Shown here one piece after another: positions 18,023 to 26,968 of a stretch of 64,000 bases of DNA. The position numbers were made by a program, and so were the translations under genes. The DNA lies in NCBI RefSeq assembly GCF_900110695.1, contig NZ_FOEH01000005.1, positions 62,001 through 126,000 of the forward strand. The letters are read 5' to 3'. Origin of the DNA: Virgibacillus subterraneus. GTDB lineage: Bacteria > Bacillota > Bacilli > Bacillales > Amphibacillaceae. The first letter of the stretch is position 1. Every line of letters starts with the position of its first letter. The notes under the pieces are model-generated. The model saw only the letters and a program-made list of their open reading frames with translations, was not told where the DNA came from and did no database searches.

Positions 18023-18748
18023 ATGACAGACTATGAATTGAAGGTTTATGAAGATCTGCAAACGTGGCGGAAAAAAGTCTTGAAACAGTCAGGTCTGATA
18101 AATCAACTATCAAAAAAAGCACAAACAAAAGTTAATGGGTTGATCCCAGAGCGGGCCCATAAAATCATAACAGATAGTATTAAAAATATGGTTAAGGCAA
18201 CCTTAGTCGGTTCAAATATTACAACAAAGAAAAAACAGCCAGCTGGAATGAGTCTTTATAAGAGGGATGAGATCCTTCAGGAAAAGCTCACCTCTTATCG
18301 AAAAACAGCGGTTATTGAGGGGGCAGGAACAGGTGCAGGTGGCATTTTTCTGGGACTTGCTGATTTCCCATTACTTTTATCGATTAAAATGAAGTTCTTG
18401 TTTGAAGCTGCTGCTGTTTATGGTTACGATACAGATGAATACGAGGAGCGTTTGTTCATACTTCATGTTTTCCAGCTTGCCTTTTCAAGTGATGATAAAC
18501 GAAAAGAAACTTTACATATTATCGAGAATTGGGAAGCAGAAAAGGGAAAGCTAGCTGATATGGACTGGCGGGTTTTCCAGCAGGAATATCGGGATTATAT
18601 TGATTTAGTCAAAATGCTTCAACTGGTCCCGGGGTTTGGTGCAATAGTTGGGGCTTACGCCAATCACAACCTGCTTGATACCCTAGGGGAGACTTCAATG
18701 AATGCATATCGGCTGCGATATTTAACACACCAACCACAAGATTACTAG
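18023..18748 (+). CDS. EcsC family protein
   Basis: About 241 residues. I start at ATG 18023 because AAGGAAGG is 8 bases upstream; the in-frame TTG at 18017 is too close to that site. A glycine-rich hydrophobic block (EGAGTGAGGIFLGLADFPLLLSIKMKFLFEAAAVYGYD) and a second one (LQLVPGFGAIVGAYANHNLLDTLGETSMNAYR) are the EcsC family signature. EcsC is named after the third gene of the B. subtilis ecsABC locus and its function is not known. Here no Ecs ABC transporter adjoins. The stop codon falls within the stem of a terminator. Confidence 0.88.
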   Translation: MTDYELKVYEDLQTWRKKVLKQSGLINQLSKKAQTKVNGLIPERAHKIITDSIKNMVKATLVGSNITTKKKQPAGMSLYKRDEILQEKLTSYRKTAVIEGAGTGAGGIFLGLADFPLLLSIKMKFLFEAAAVYGYDTDEYEERLFILHVFQLAFSSDDKRKETLHIIENWEAEKGKLADMDWRVFQQEYRDYIDLVKMLQLVPGFGAIVGAYANHNLLDTLGETSMNAYRLRYLTHQPQDY

Positions 18749-18761
18749 TGGTTGGTTATTT
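18729..18761 (+). terminator. Terminator of the EcsC gene
   Basis: ACCAACCAC/GTGGTTGGT followed by TATTTAAT. The stem includes the last codons and stop of the gene. Confidence 0.75.
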
Positions 18762-18826
18762 AATACTTCGATGAATGGAAAGCTGCTATGTTATTATAGG
18801 AATGGTAAAGGAGGCGGGGTTTTGTT

Positions 18827-19924
18827 ATGACATGGTCTTGGGAACTGTTTTTTTCATATGAAGTAGTAGAAGATATTGCAATCTCAATTGGTATTATTTT
18901 ATTGTTTTTAATCTTTAGGAAGATTTTCGCAAAGTATGTATTCAAGCTTCTTTTAAAGTTGAGTAAGAAAGCACCGAATGATTTCTTTTCATACATATTT
19001 ATAGCGTTTGAAAAGCCGGTTCGATGGTTGTTTATTATTATAGGGATATATGTAGCCGTTGATTACTTTCCTTATTTGGAACAGGCGAATCCATTATTCC
19101 AGAACATCATAAGGTCTTTTGTTATCTTCATGGTAAGTTGGGGGTTGTATAATCTCTCCGCTTCATCATCGCTGCTTTTTTTCAAGATTGAAGAGAGATT
19201 TGATATTGATATTGACGATATACTGATTCCGTTTCTATCGAAGGCGCTGCGGTTTATTATTGTAGCAATCAGCATTAGTGTGATTGCTCAGGAGTTTGGG
19301 TATAATGTAAGTGGTTTCGTTGCTGGACTTGGTTTAGGAGGACTAGCCTTTGCCCTGGCAGCAAAGGATGCTATCAGCAATTTATTTGGCGGAATTGTTA
19401 TTATTACAGAAAAGCCCTTTACAATCGGACATTGGATTAAGACAGATAGTGTTGAAGGTGTCGTTGAAGATATTACATTCCGCAGCACATTAGTAAGGAC
19501 CTTTGCTGATGCACTTGTCACAGTTCCTAACGCAACATTAGCAAATGAATCAATTACGAACTGGAGTCAAATGAATAAACGGCAAATAATGTTTTATTTA
19601 AGGGTGACTTACGATAATCCTCGCGAAAAAATTGAGACAGTTGTCAATCAAATTGAGGATTTACTTAAAAAACACTCCGAAATTCATCAGGAAACTATTT
19701 TTGTTTCCCTTGATCAATATAAAGAATATGGATTAGATATTTTGTTATATTTCTTTACAAAAACTACTGACTGGGGAAACTATTTAAACGTACGAGAAGA
19801 ATTAAACTTTAAAATACTGGAGATTCTTGAGAACGAAGGAGTTACCATTGCTATACCAAGCAGAAGATTGTATATGGACTCGGAAAGTGATGGTCAGAGT
19901 CCGGCTAGACAGGAATCTGAGTGA
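18827..19924 (+). CDS. Small-conductance mechanosensitive channel, MscS family
   Basis: 365 residues, ATG with GGAGGCGGGG upstream. Four to five membrane helices occupy residues ~15-190. The pore-lining TM3 with its Ala/Gly packing pattern is FVAGLGLGGLAFALAAKDAISNLFGGIVIITEKPF. The beta domain follows (WIKTDSVEGVVEDITFRSTLVRTFADALVTVPNATLANESITNWS), then an alpha/beta C-terminal domain. The product is a tension-gated channel that releases solutes on osmotic downshock, in keeping with the BCCT uptake system elsewhere in the window. It is longer than E. coli MscS (286) because of extra N-terminal helices, as in YnaI/YbiO-like members. Confidence 0.93.
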   Translation: MTWSWELFFSYEVVEDIAISIGIILLFLIFRKIFAKYVFKLLLKLSKKAPNDFFSYIFIAFEKPVRWLFIIIGIYVAVDYFPYLEQANPLFQNIIRSFVIFMVSWGLYNLSASSSLLFFKIEERFDIDIDDILIPFLSKALRFIIVAISISVIAQEFGYNVSGFVAGLGLGGLAFALAAKDAISNLFGGIVIITEKPFTIGHWIKTDSVEGVVEDITFRSTLVRTFADALVTVPNATLANESITNWSQMNKRQIMFYLRVTYDNPREKIETVVNQIEDLLKKHSEIHQETIFVSLDQYKEYGLDILLYFFTKTTDWGNYLNVREELNFKILEILENEGVTIAIPSRRLYMDSESDGQSPARQESE

Positions 19925-19928
19925 TTAT

Positions 19929-19954
19929 AAAGGAGCTGTTCTGGCAGCTCCTTT
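19929..19954. terminator. Bidirectional terminator
   Basis: AAAGGAGCTG/CAGCTCCTTT with a 6-base loop, between the convergent mscS-type and DUF3891 genes. Confidence 0.85.
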
Positions 19955-19955
19955 A

Positions 19956-20729
19956 CTAATTCGTATCACGTACTAACTTAACATTAACCTGTTGGGTGGG
20001 TGCCTCGTGATAACTTTCAATTAATCCTTTTTTTGAGATGGAGTTCTTGTTGACGACTTCTTGCTGTAACGTAATCGTTAATGGCCTGTCAAAAAGAAGT
20101 TTATCCGTTAAAATGGTATTCTCATCCACCCAGCGAAAGTTTAATTTTTCGCGGTTAAACACGTCAATAGAGGAGGAAACAGGAATTCCTTTCTGAAAAA
20201 AAGGATGTTCTTTTTCTTTTGGAGTACCAGGTTCATTCAAGCAAATATATAAAGACAAATTATCACAAAGCTGAAGCAAGCCATAATGGAAGTTAAATGC
20301 ATCCTGATCAAAATCTGTTAAGGATTGGATAATCCGCTTCTGGCGTTCTTCTTCTTGTTGTACAAAAACTTGAGCTTCTTTGGAAGTATCATCAAGGAGA
20401 AAACGGGAATAATGTTTACTGCATAAAAGTCCTGCATAGCTATCAACCTTTTCAACTTCCTCAATACCATGCTTATAAAATACAGTCTTAGGCAGAACAG
20501 GAAAATCGACAAATGTAAACGGTGCTTGTTTTTGGTCATTCCAAAAAGGCTGTTTGTCTAACAACTTCCAGCCATCATCATGTTTATAAATAGCATATTC
20601 AACAGACTCCCTGAATTCTTTTTCAGGAATCAGTGATTCTTTAAGGTTTGCAGCAATTTCACCTGATAGGTAGGCATGATGCTCCTGTTCAATCATGACA
20701 AATTCATTTCTATGTTCTCTTACAATCAT
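19956..20729 (-). CDS. DUF3891 family protein
   Basis: 257 residues, ATG with AAAAGGGTGAGGG upstream. Soluble, with no signal or membrane segment. The N-terminal MIVRE...VMIEQEHHAYLSGEIA, YAIYKHDDGWKLLD and the later FHYGLLQLCDNLSLYIC carry spaced His/Asp residues like those of HD-type all-helical metal enzymes. That resemblance is my inference; the family has no assigned activity. It is a single gene, convergent with the channel gene. Confidence 0.8.
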   Translation of the reverse strand: MIVREHRNEFVMIEQEHHAYLSGEIAANLKESLIPEKEFRESVEYAIYKHDDGWKLLDKQPFWNDQKQAPFTFVDFPVLPKTVFYKHGIEEVEKVDSYAGLLCSKHYSRFLLDDTSKEAQVFVQQEEERQKRIIQSLTDFDQDAFNFHYGLLQLCDNLSLYICLNEPGTPKEKEHPFFQKGIPVSSSIDVFNREKLNFRWVDENTILTDKLLFDRPLTITLQQEVVNKNSISKKGLIESYHEAPTQQVNVKLVRDTN

Positions 20730-20931
20730 AGACCCTCACCCTTTTCAGTTCAGTTGGGATTTGCTTATTAAAAGTATACGAAAAATGAATAGAGGGATAA
20801 AGTGTTATGCGTTTAACGTCAATAGTTAAAGGCGAGGTTGACATAAACGGATTTATTATATATAATCACTTACATAAAGTAACTTAGTGTTTAATAGTAA
20901 TTATAAAACGTAATGGAAAGGAACAAATAAT

Positions 20932-21783
20932 ATGGAAAAGAAATTCTTCGAGGAGCCAACCATATATGTTGGTGAGGTTAATATAAATGTTACAAATCTG
21001 GAAAAAGCACTTACTTTTTATCAAAATATTATCGGATTCAATGTACTAGATCAAACAGAAAGTAAAGCGGTGTTAACAGCAGATGGAAAAACGCCTTTGT
21101 TAACATTAGAACAGCCAGCTGACGTTGTGCCAAAAGAGGATAGGAAAACTGGATTATTTCACTTTGCGATTCTTTTACCAAGTCGCGCGGATCTTTCTTC
21201 GTTCTTAAATCATATCGTTCAGACAGGAACACGCCTGGGGGCCTCTGATCATTATGTTAGTGAAGCACTTTATCTTAATGATCCAGACGGAAATGGTATT
21301 GAAGTATATCGTGATCGGCCTTCATCTGAATGGAGTTGGTCAGATGGGAAGGTTGCGATGGCTACCGAACCTTTAGATGGGGAAAGTCTGCTTGCAGAAA
21401 GTAAGAAAGAGTGGAATGGTTTGCCTAATGAAACCGTAATGGGGCATATTCACTTGCATGTAGCTAATTTGGCTGAAACAGAGAAATTTTACAAGAATGG
21501 CCTTGGATTCGATATTGTTACAACTTATCCTGGTGCACTTTTTACATCGACCGGTGATTACCATCACCATATTGGATTAAATGTATGGAACGGGGAAGGT
21601 GCTAAAGCTCCATCCAGGAACAGTGCAGGAATGAATTGGTTTACACTTGTTTATCCAAATGAAAAAGTCAGGGAAGAAACAATTAGCCAATTAAAGCAGG
21701 TTGGAGCTGATGTGAAGCAAGAATCAGATCATTATATAACACAAGATCCATCTGGGAATACAATACAATTGATCCTAAATTAA
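20932..21783 (+). CDS. catE: VOC family dioxygenase, CatE-like (catechol/hydroquinone ring cleavage)
   Basis: 283 residues with GGAAAGG before ATG. Two vicinal-oxygen-chelate modules: residues ~10-130 (VGEVNINVTNLEKALTFYQNIIGF ... LYLNDPDGNGIEVYRDRP) and ~165-283 (MGHIHLHVANLAETEKFYKNGLGFD ... YHHHIGLNVWNG). His in GHIHLHV, His in YHHHIG and a C-terminal Glu region are the likely Fe(II) ligands. It is closely similar in recalled sequence to B. subtilis CatE and the MhqA/MhqE group. MhqD and an MhqR-like repressor lie downstream on the other strand, which supports a role in detoxifying quinones and catechols. Confidence 0.85.
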   Translation: MEKKFFEEPTIYVGEVNINVTNLEKALTFYQNIIGFNVLDQTESKAVLTADGKTPLLTLEQPADVVPKEDRKTGLFHFAILLPSRADLSSFLNHIVQTGTRLGASDHYVSEALYLNDPDGNGIEVYRDRPSSEWSWSDGKVAMATEPLDGESLLAESKKEWNGLPNETVMGHIHLHVANLAETEKFYKNGLGFDIVTTYPGALFTSTGDYHHHIGLNVWNGEGAKAPSRNSAGMNWFTLVYPNEKVREETISQLKQVGADVKQESDHYITQDPSGNTIQLILN

Positions 21784-22117
21784 TAAGGCTGTTTTCTTAA
21801 ATTAACGGATTCAGTTTTGAAGTAGTAGATGCTAATAACAATAGAAGTATCATACGAATTAGCATATATTTCAGCAAGATAATAACAGTTTAATTAGCAA
21901 ACAAAAGAGGCTGGGACAAAACTAAAATTCTCTACATTAAAGACGAATAATAACAGGGTAGGTTGTTTAGAACGTTCATTATCAATAGGTGAATCTAACA
22001 CGTAATTGATATAAACTGCGAACTAACTGCTGGAATAACCTCTATAAACTCTCGTCTCGCCATCCGGATTCGCTACGGGCGGAAAGCGAAATGTATAAAC
22101 CTAAGAATAGAGCCATT
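21784..22117. other. Intergenic DNA with relics of a GAGGCTGGGACAAAA repeat
   Basis: GAGGCTGGGACAAAACT at 21907 resembles a dispersed non-coding repeat start known from several Firmicutes. The segment ATTGATATAAACTG (around 22007) recurs at about 46940. No gene was seen. Confidence 0.4.
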
Positions 22118-22159
22118 AAAAAACCGTTCTGCCATATACGTGCAGAACGGTTTCTTTTT
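22118..22159. terminator. Bidirectional terminator between catE and mhqD
   Basis: AAACCGTTCTGC (22121-22132) / GCAGAACGGTTT (22142-22153) with A-rich and T-rich flanks on each side. Confidence 0.88.
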
Positions 22160-22761
22160 TATATATTTTGATACCATTTACTTGCTGCTTCTACTTCACT
22201 GTATGCTAACTGGTGACCATTTTTTTCCCAATGGAGTTCAACACTTGCACCGGCATTTTCAAATAATGACTTAAGGTCCTCTGACTCCTGTGCCGGACAG
22301 ATTGGATCATTTGTCCCTGCGCCGATAAATACATTTTTTCCAGAAAGATCTGGCAAGTCAATTCCTCGTCTTGGAACCATTGGATGATGAAGAATAGCGC
22401 TTTTTAACGAATCCTGATAATGGAATAATAAGCTTGCTGCAATATTTGCGCCATTTGAATATCCAATCGCGATTATATTGTTTCGGTCAAAATCATTTTC
22501 TTCTGCTGCTTCATCGAGAAATTCATTTAATTCTTTTGTACGAGCGATTAAGTCCTCTTCATCAAATACACCTTCAGCCAATCTTTTAAAGAAGCGTGGC
22601 ATACCATTTTCAGAAACATTTCCGCGTACACTTAACACATTGGCATCCTTGTCAACCTCTCCTGCTAGCGGAAGCAGGTCCTGTTCAGTCCCTCCAGTGC
22701 CATGCAGTAGTAGTAGTGTTGGTTTCGATTGGTCATTTCCTTTTTGGAATATATGTTTCAT
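22159..22761 (-). CDS. mhqD: MhqD-like alpha/beta hydrolase (carboxylesterase)
   Basis: 200 residues, ATG with AAAGGAGA upstream. Oxyanion loop LLHGTGG (about 18-24), nucleophile Ser102 in GYSNGA, Asp152 in GTNDPICP and His183 in NGHQL give the full catalytic triad. In B. subtilis MhqD (YodD) belongs to the MhqR regulon induced by methylhydroquinone and catechol. Here the MarR-type gene is just 24 bases upstream on the same strand, so regulator and hydrolase probably form one transcript. Confidence 0.85.
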   Translation of the reverse strand: MKHIFQKGNDQSKPTLLLLHGTGGTEQDLLPLAGEVDKDANVLSVRGNVSENGMPRFFKRLAEGVFDEEDLIARTKELNEFLDEAAEENDFDRNNIIAIGYSNGANIAASLLFHYQDSLKSAILHHPMVPRRGIDLPDLSGKNVFIGAGTNDPICPAQESEDLKSLFENAGASVELHWEKNGHQLAYSEVEAASKWYQNI

Positions 22762-22785
22762 TATATTTCTCCTTTCGATTTCAGC

Positions 22786-23220
22786 TTATTTTTTCTTCAC
22801 ACTTTCTAAGCCTATTCTTTTTAGAATATCGATAACTGATTCCAGTTCTTCAGGACTTACATCTTCAAAAACCTTCTCTATTACCTTCTCATGTTGTGGG
22901 AAGATATCATCCATCAGTTTTTTTCCCTGATTCGTTATTCGAACATGAATAACTCTTCTGTCTTCTTCACTGGTAATCCGTTCCAACAGACCTCGCTGCT
23001 GTAGCTTGTCAATTACGTAAGTCATGGAACCACTATTTATCAGTACTGCATCACAAATCTGATTTACAGTTAGGTCACCTTTATGATACAAAGCTTCCAA
23101 AATTGTAAATTCAGTGATGCTGACACCATAACTTTTTATATCTTTCTTAATACGCTCCTCAACTGATTTTGAAGCCCGCATCAATACTACAAAAGCGTTT
23201 AATGATAAATTCCTATTCAT
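22786..23220 (-). CDS. mhqR: MarR family repressor, MhqR-like
   Basis: 144 residues, ATG start. Winged HTH at ~30-100: VSITEFTILEALYHKGDLTVNQICDAVLINSGSMTYVIDKLQQRGLLER and the wing ITSEEDRRVIHVRIT. Similar to B. subtilis MhqR (YkvE), a repressor of quinone-detoxification genes. It is upstream of an mhqD-like gene and near a catE-like gene, as expected for that regulon. The only cysteine in the HTH (QICDAV) could be a thiol sensor, but MhqR has not been shown to work that way. The name rests on context and recalled similarity. Confidence 0.78.
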   Translation of the reverse strand: MNRNLSLNAFVVLMRASKSVEERIKKDIKSYGVSITEFTILEALYHKGDLTVNQICDAVLINSGSMTYVIDKLQQRGLLERITSEEDRRVIHVRITNQGKKLMDDIFPQHEKVIEKVFEDVSPEELESVIDILKRIGLESVKKK

Positions 23221-23243
23221 AATACCATCTCTCTCCGGTAGTT

Positions 23244-23262
23244 TATTCTGAATTAAAGATAA
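23244..23262. promoter_or_regulatory. Possible MhqR operator
   Basis: TATTCTGAATTAAAGATA, an imperfect dyad 24-42 bases before the mhqR start. It resembles the AT-rich palindrome reported for MhqR (ATCT...AGAT arms with AATT centre). I found no equally good copy before catE. Confidence 0.35.
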
Positions 23263-23406
23263 TTATAAAGTATATAACATAAAGAAGTCAAGAATCGGAG
23301 CCTGTCACTACCCAGTATTTGTCGAATTATCCTCAAGTTGATTTATCCTAGCTAATTAGATACCTTGGAAGGAGAGTCAATATAATTCGAACGGAGGGTG
23401 ATTTAA

Positions 23407-23634
23407 GTGGGAGTATGTAATATCGATCATTCACAGGAATCTGTTGTAAAGAAGCTGAAGAATCAAGAAGAATTCCTGCCAGAGGATTTAACCGAAAAAT
23501 TGTATCACTTTTTGGATGAGGACCGTTCGCAGGAAACACTAAACGAATTATTCCATCTTTTTAAAAAGTATGATTTGGCTTCAAAAAGTGAACAGGAAGA
23601 GAGAGATGGCCAATTAACCGCACTTATAAGCTAA
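23407..23634 (+). CDS. Small hypothetical acidic protein
   Basis: 75 residues from GTG with CGGAGGG 8 bases upstream, followed by a clear terminator, so likely expressed. Helical, highly charged, with PEDLTEKLYHFLDEDRSQETLNELFHLFKKYDLAS resembling small Bacillales-specific cytosolic proteins of unknown role. No domain recognised. It lies between divergent mhqR and a convergent papain-like hydrolase gene. Confidence 0.65.
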   Translation: MGVCNIDHSQESVVKKLKNQEEFLPEDLTEKLYHFLDEDRSQETLNELFHLFKKYDLASKSEQEERDGQLTALIS

Positions 23635-23647
23635 AATTTAGATTAAG

Positions 23648-23687
23648 AACTGCCATCCATATTTTTGAATTGGATGGTAGTTTTTTA
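23648..23687. terminator. Terminator of the 75-residue gene
   Basis: AACTGCCATCCA/TGGATGGTAGTT then TTTT. It also overlaps the end of the convergent gene. Confidence 0.85.
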
Positions 23688-24233
23688 GGCGATAGAATCT
23701 GATCCCGGCTTGGTATAATCAGCAAGTTTCCCTTGATATACTAACTGAAAGGCAGGTTCCTTCTGCAAATCATGGGGGGTTATTAAGGATAGTGGTTTCT
23801 CGAAATTAAAGTTGTCAGATTCCATTAACACGGAAGCGACAAACTCCGAGCAAAAGAAGGCATTTTCTCTGTTAAACTTCTTATTTAGCATAATGGCAAC
23901 TAACCCTAACAGGTTGTAACGATAGATTTCTTTTTGAGATTCTATTTTTTGTATATAGGCATTCATTTTATTGATCTGATAGTCATTGACTGTACAGCAA
24001 TAAATGGCACACTTGGCATTCGTGAACAACTCCTCCGAAATATTTTCTTTAACAAACCCACCGAAAAAAGGGTTTCTTCGACTTGTTCTTCCAAAACTAT
24101 AGACTCCCATCAGATTCTCATCTAAAGCTATTGATGCATGATTAAATGGTTTCTTTGTGTATAGCTTTATCATTCTTGTAAATAGTGTGCCAGTGTCTGT
24201 TAATAGCATATAGATCTTTTTATTATTTATCAT
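23685..24233 (-). CDS. YiiX/YycO-like permuted papain-fold cysteine hydrolase
   Basis: 182 residues, ATG with AGGAGTA upstream. Catalytic His in PFNHASIALD (about residue 31) comes before catalytic Cys in AFFCSEFVASVL (about 127), the reverse of classical papain order and diagnostic of the permuted NlpC/P60 superfamily. N-terminal YMLLTDTGTLFTRMIKLYT is the usual family opening. No signal peptide is evident, so it may act in the cytoplasm on acyl- or amide-linked substrates; none is known. Confidence 0.8.
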   Translation of the reverse strand: MINNKKIYMLLTDTGTLFTRMIKLYTKKPFNHASIALDENLMGVYSFGRTSRRNPFFGGFVKENISEELFTNAKCAIYCCTVNDYQINKMNAYIQKIESQKEIYRYNLLGLVAIMLNKKFNRENAFFCSEFVASVLMESDNFNFEKPLSLITPHDLQKEPAFQLVYQGKLADYTKPGSDSIA

Positions 24234-24419
24234 GAAATACTCCTCATCGTTTTATATAAGGTAATTTTAAAGATTAGGTTCAACCATGATAAGCGTCCTG
24301 AGTAATATTTTATAATAAGCCCTAAGGCGTATTTGAAAAAAATAACCTGTTCGCCTTTACAAATAAAGATTAATTTTATATAGTATAGATACCTAATAAT
24401 TCTAGGTAGGTGAAAAGAC

Positions 24420-24752
24420 ATGTTTAATCGTGAGCTTGTGAAAGGGAGTACGTCCCTGCTTGTTCTGCAATTGTTGAATGAACGAGACATGTATGGTTAT
24501 GAGCTGGTTAAAGAGATGGCCATGCGAAGTGACCATCATTTCCAAATAAAAGAGGGAACGTTATATCCTGCGCTTCATAAGTTGGAGAAGCAGGAATACA
24601 TTGATTATTACTGGGAAAATCGGGAAAAGGGCCCGGCCCGTAAATATTATTGTATTACGTCCCAAGGCAAGGAAATTCTTGATGAACGAACGAATGAATG
24701 GCACCGTTACGTTCAGGTAATGAACAACCTGATTCGGAGAAATGAATCGTGA
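24420..24752 (+). CDS. PadR family transcriptional regulator
   Basis: 110 residues. The ATG is preceded by AGGTAGGTG. The winged HTH covers almost the whole protein ([25 protein letters not shown] ... [23 protein letters not shown] ... [17 protein letters not shown]). PadR-s1 type without the long C-terminal domain. It overlaps the next gene (ATGA/GTGA arrangement at 24749), a HAAS/DUF1700 membrane protein, which is the classic partner: these pairs usually autoregulate and respond to envelope stress. Confidence 0.92.
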   Translation: MFNRELVKGSTSLLVLQLLNERDMYGYELVKEMAMRSDHHFQIKEGTLYPALHKLEKQEYIDYYWENREKGPARKYYCITSQGKEILDERTNEWHRYVQVMNNLIRRNES

Positions 24753-25381
24753 CGTTAAAAGATCAAAGGTTCTTCCTGGAGTTATCTGAGGAAATCGGGA
24801 ATCACCCCGATAAGCAGGAGATCCTGGCAGATTATGAAATGCATGTATTTGAAATGCTGCAGGAAGAGTCCATTGATGATCAAAATCTATATAGTGAATT
24901 GGTTAAAAGGTTGGGGACACCTCAGGAAATAGCTCAAATATGGAAGCAAGAGACAATAATTACGCCCAAAAGAACACAATGGTTATTTGTCATCATTAAT
25001 GCTGGGATATTTATTGGCGGGGCTCTGCTCACTCTCAGCTACAATATTTTTCATTGGAACTGGGCGGAATTAATTTGGGAAAACCTGATAAATATACCTT
25101 TTATTATTATGCTGTTATACATAATGTTCTGGGGACTTATAGGCTATGAAATAGGAAAAGAATTTGGTCATGGTGGATACAGATTAATGCAAAAAACGTT
25201 TCTTTTTTCAATTGTGCCAAACATATTACTGATGTACTTAATCATTTTTAAAATTATTCCGTACACATGGTTTCAGCCGCTTTTAAGTTTTCGGTTTATT
25301 GTAGTGTGTATTGTTTTTACTGCATTTCTTTATCCCGTCAGTATGGTTGGTTATCGGTGGGGAAAGAAAGTATCTGTATAA
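24749..25381 (+). CDS. HAAS (DUF1700-like) domain membrane protein
   Basis: 210 residues starting at GTG within the PadR stop region. Residues ~1-75 form the helical HAAS signalling domain ([33 protein letters not shown] ... [22 protein letters not shown]). About four membrane helices follow. HAAS proteins paired with PadR are thought to transmit signals and often lie before transporter or envelope genes. Here the next genes are a DUF4173 protein and a cis-prenyltransferase. Confidence 0.85.
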   Translation: MTLKDQRFFLELSEEIGNHPDKQEILADYEMHVFEMLQEESIDDQNLYSELVKRLGTPQEIAQIWKQETIITPKRTQWLFVIINAGIFIGGALLTLSYNIFHWNWAELIWENLINIPFIIMLLYIMFWGLIGYEIGKEFGHGGYRLMQKTFLFSIVPNILLMYLIIFKIIPYTWFQPLLSFRFIVVCIVFTAFLYPVSMVGYRWGKKVSV

Positions 25382-25489
25382 ATGGGCTGATGGTCTTTTG
25401 TGGAGTCAGTCCTGATAAGATATATATTTTTTTACCTATGTACATAGAATTTCGATGTATATAGAATAACATTGTATTGGTGGGGTATT

Positions 25490-26968
25490 ATGGATATTAA
25501 AGTTCAACAAAAAGATTGGTTGTTTTTGCTTGTTTGCTTAGGGTTGGGGATTCTGGCGGAGCTTAGTTTTTTTCATGGAAGTATAGGGGTTTCCTATCTG
25601 GTGTTTATCGCTGGATTATATGCTGTTGTGTTTCTTCGCTTTCGTCTTACATTTACCCATCGAAGGATTGGCCTGCTTGTCATGGTGGCTATCTGGCTGT
25701 TGGCTGCAAGTTATCTGTTGTACGATAATTTCCTTTTCTATAGCCTTAATAGTTTTATTATACCGGTGTTAGTCTTTTTCCATATTGTCTTAATAACAAG
25801 CCCAAATAAATTGAGGTGGAGTACACCAGTATTCGTGACTTTACTGACAAATAAACTTGGTGAGGGGATCAAATACAGCTCATCTTTTTGCAATAAAGGG
25901 TTTAGAAGAGTGTTTAAGAATATGGATGAACAAACAGCACAAACGGTGAAGCGGATTTTAATCGGGGTAATAATTGGGCTTCCGCTGCTTTTGCTTATAA
26001 CGGGGCTGTTAATGTCGGCTGATGCTGTGTTTCAGGATATCGTGTTACGCTTCCCGCGCTATATCGTACAGCTTAATTTTCTGGAAGGAGCCTTTCGTTT
26101 TGTAATTGTAATCGTTTTGACCTTTGTATTCTTTGGTGTCTTTCAGGTTCTGCAGGGACGGCCGAATCCAAAAGCATCTGATTATGATACAGAAGAATGG
26201 AATGTACGATGGAACAGTGTTACAGCAATAACTATTCTGGTTCTACTTAATTCTGTGTACGTTCTATTTGCAGCGATTCAATTTAAGTACTTTTTCAGTA
26301 ATGGGTTACAGGAGGGCTTAACATTTGCCGAATATGCAAGGCGAGGGTTTTTTGAGCTGATGATTGTTACTTTAATTAACTGGACGATATTAATAAGTTG
26401 TTTAAAACTAATAGATGAAAAACGTAAATCATTGAAGATAACCATTAAAATTATGTATTCACTGCTAATCGGAGTAAGCTGTGTTATGCTTGCCTCCGCG
26501 TACCAACGTTTAAGTATGTATGAAGCGGCATATGGATTTACATTGGACCGGATTCTTGCACATGCATTTATGGTATTTTTGATCGTAATTTTTGCTTACA
26601 CGCTAATTAAAGTGTGGGTCGAACGCTTATCATTACTTCATTTTTACTTAATTGTAGGGTTATTGTTTTATACAGGGTTAAATGTTATCCATATTGAAAA
26701 AATCATTGTCGATAACAACCTGGAACGCTATGAACGTACTGAAAAAATAGATATACACTATTTGAATTCGTTATCCTACACTGGTGTGAATGGGTTAATT
26801 GAATTATATGAAAAAAATCCAGAATATCCGCAATTGGAAAATGTTCTGGCTAACCGAATAGAGTGGGCAGAGAGACGGTCTGAAGGCTCATGGCAATCCT
26901 TCAACTTCATGAAGCAAGAGGTAACACAAAAGCTGCAGGAACTTGAACTTAAGGAGGAGAGCAGATGA
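25490..26968 (+). CDS. DUF4173 multi-pass membrane protein
   Basis: About 492 residues. I start at ATG 25490 (MDIKVQQKDWLF) because GGTGGGG is properly spaced; the open frame begins six codons earlier inside that site. Roughly 12 hydrophobic segments fill residues 12-420. The C-terminal ~70 residues are soluble (NSLSYTGVNGLIELYEKNPEYPQLENVLANRIEWAERRS). DUF4173 has no known activity. It overlaps the following cis-prenyltransferase gene by 4 bases (ATGA), suggesting the two work together, perhaps on polyprenyl carriers. That link is inference. Confidence 0.82.
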   Translation: MDIKVQQKDWLFLLVCLGLGILAELSFFHGSIGVSYLVFIAGLYAVVFLRFRLTFTHRRIGLLVMVAIWLLAASYLLYDNFLFYSLNSFIIPVLVFFHIVLITSPNKLRWSTPVFVTLLTNKLGEGIKYSSSFCNKGFRRVFKNMDEQTAQTVKRILIGVIIGLPLLLLITGLLMSADAVFQDIVLRFPRYIVQLNFLEGAFRFVIVIVLTFVFFGVFQVLQGRPNPKASDYDTEEWNVRWNSVTAITILVLLNSVYVLFAAIQFKYFFSNGLQEGLTFAEYARRGFFELMIVTLINWTILISCLKLIDEKRKSLKITIKIMYSLLIGVSCVMLASAYQRLSMYEAAYGFTLDRILAHAFMVFLIVIFAYTLIKVWVERLSLLHFYLIVGLLFYTGLNVIHIEKIIVDNNLERYERTEKIDIHYLNSLSYTGVNGLIELYEKNPEYPQLENVLANRIEWAERRSEGSWQSFNFMKQEVTQKLQELELKEESR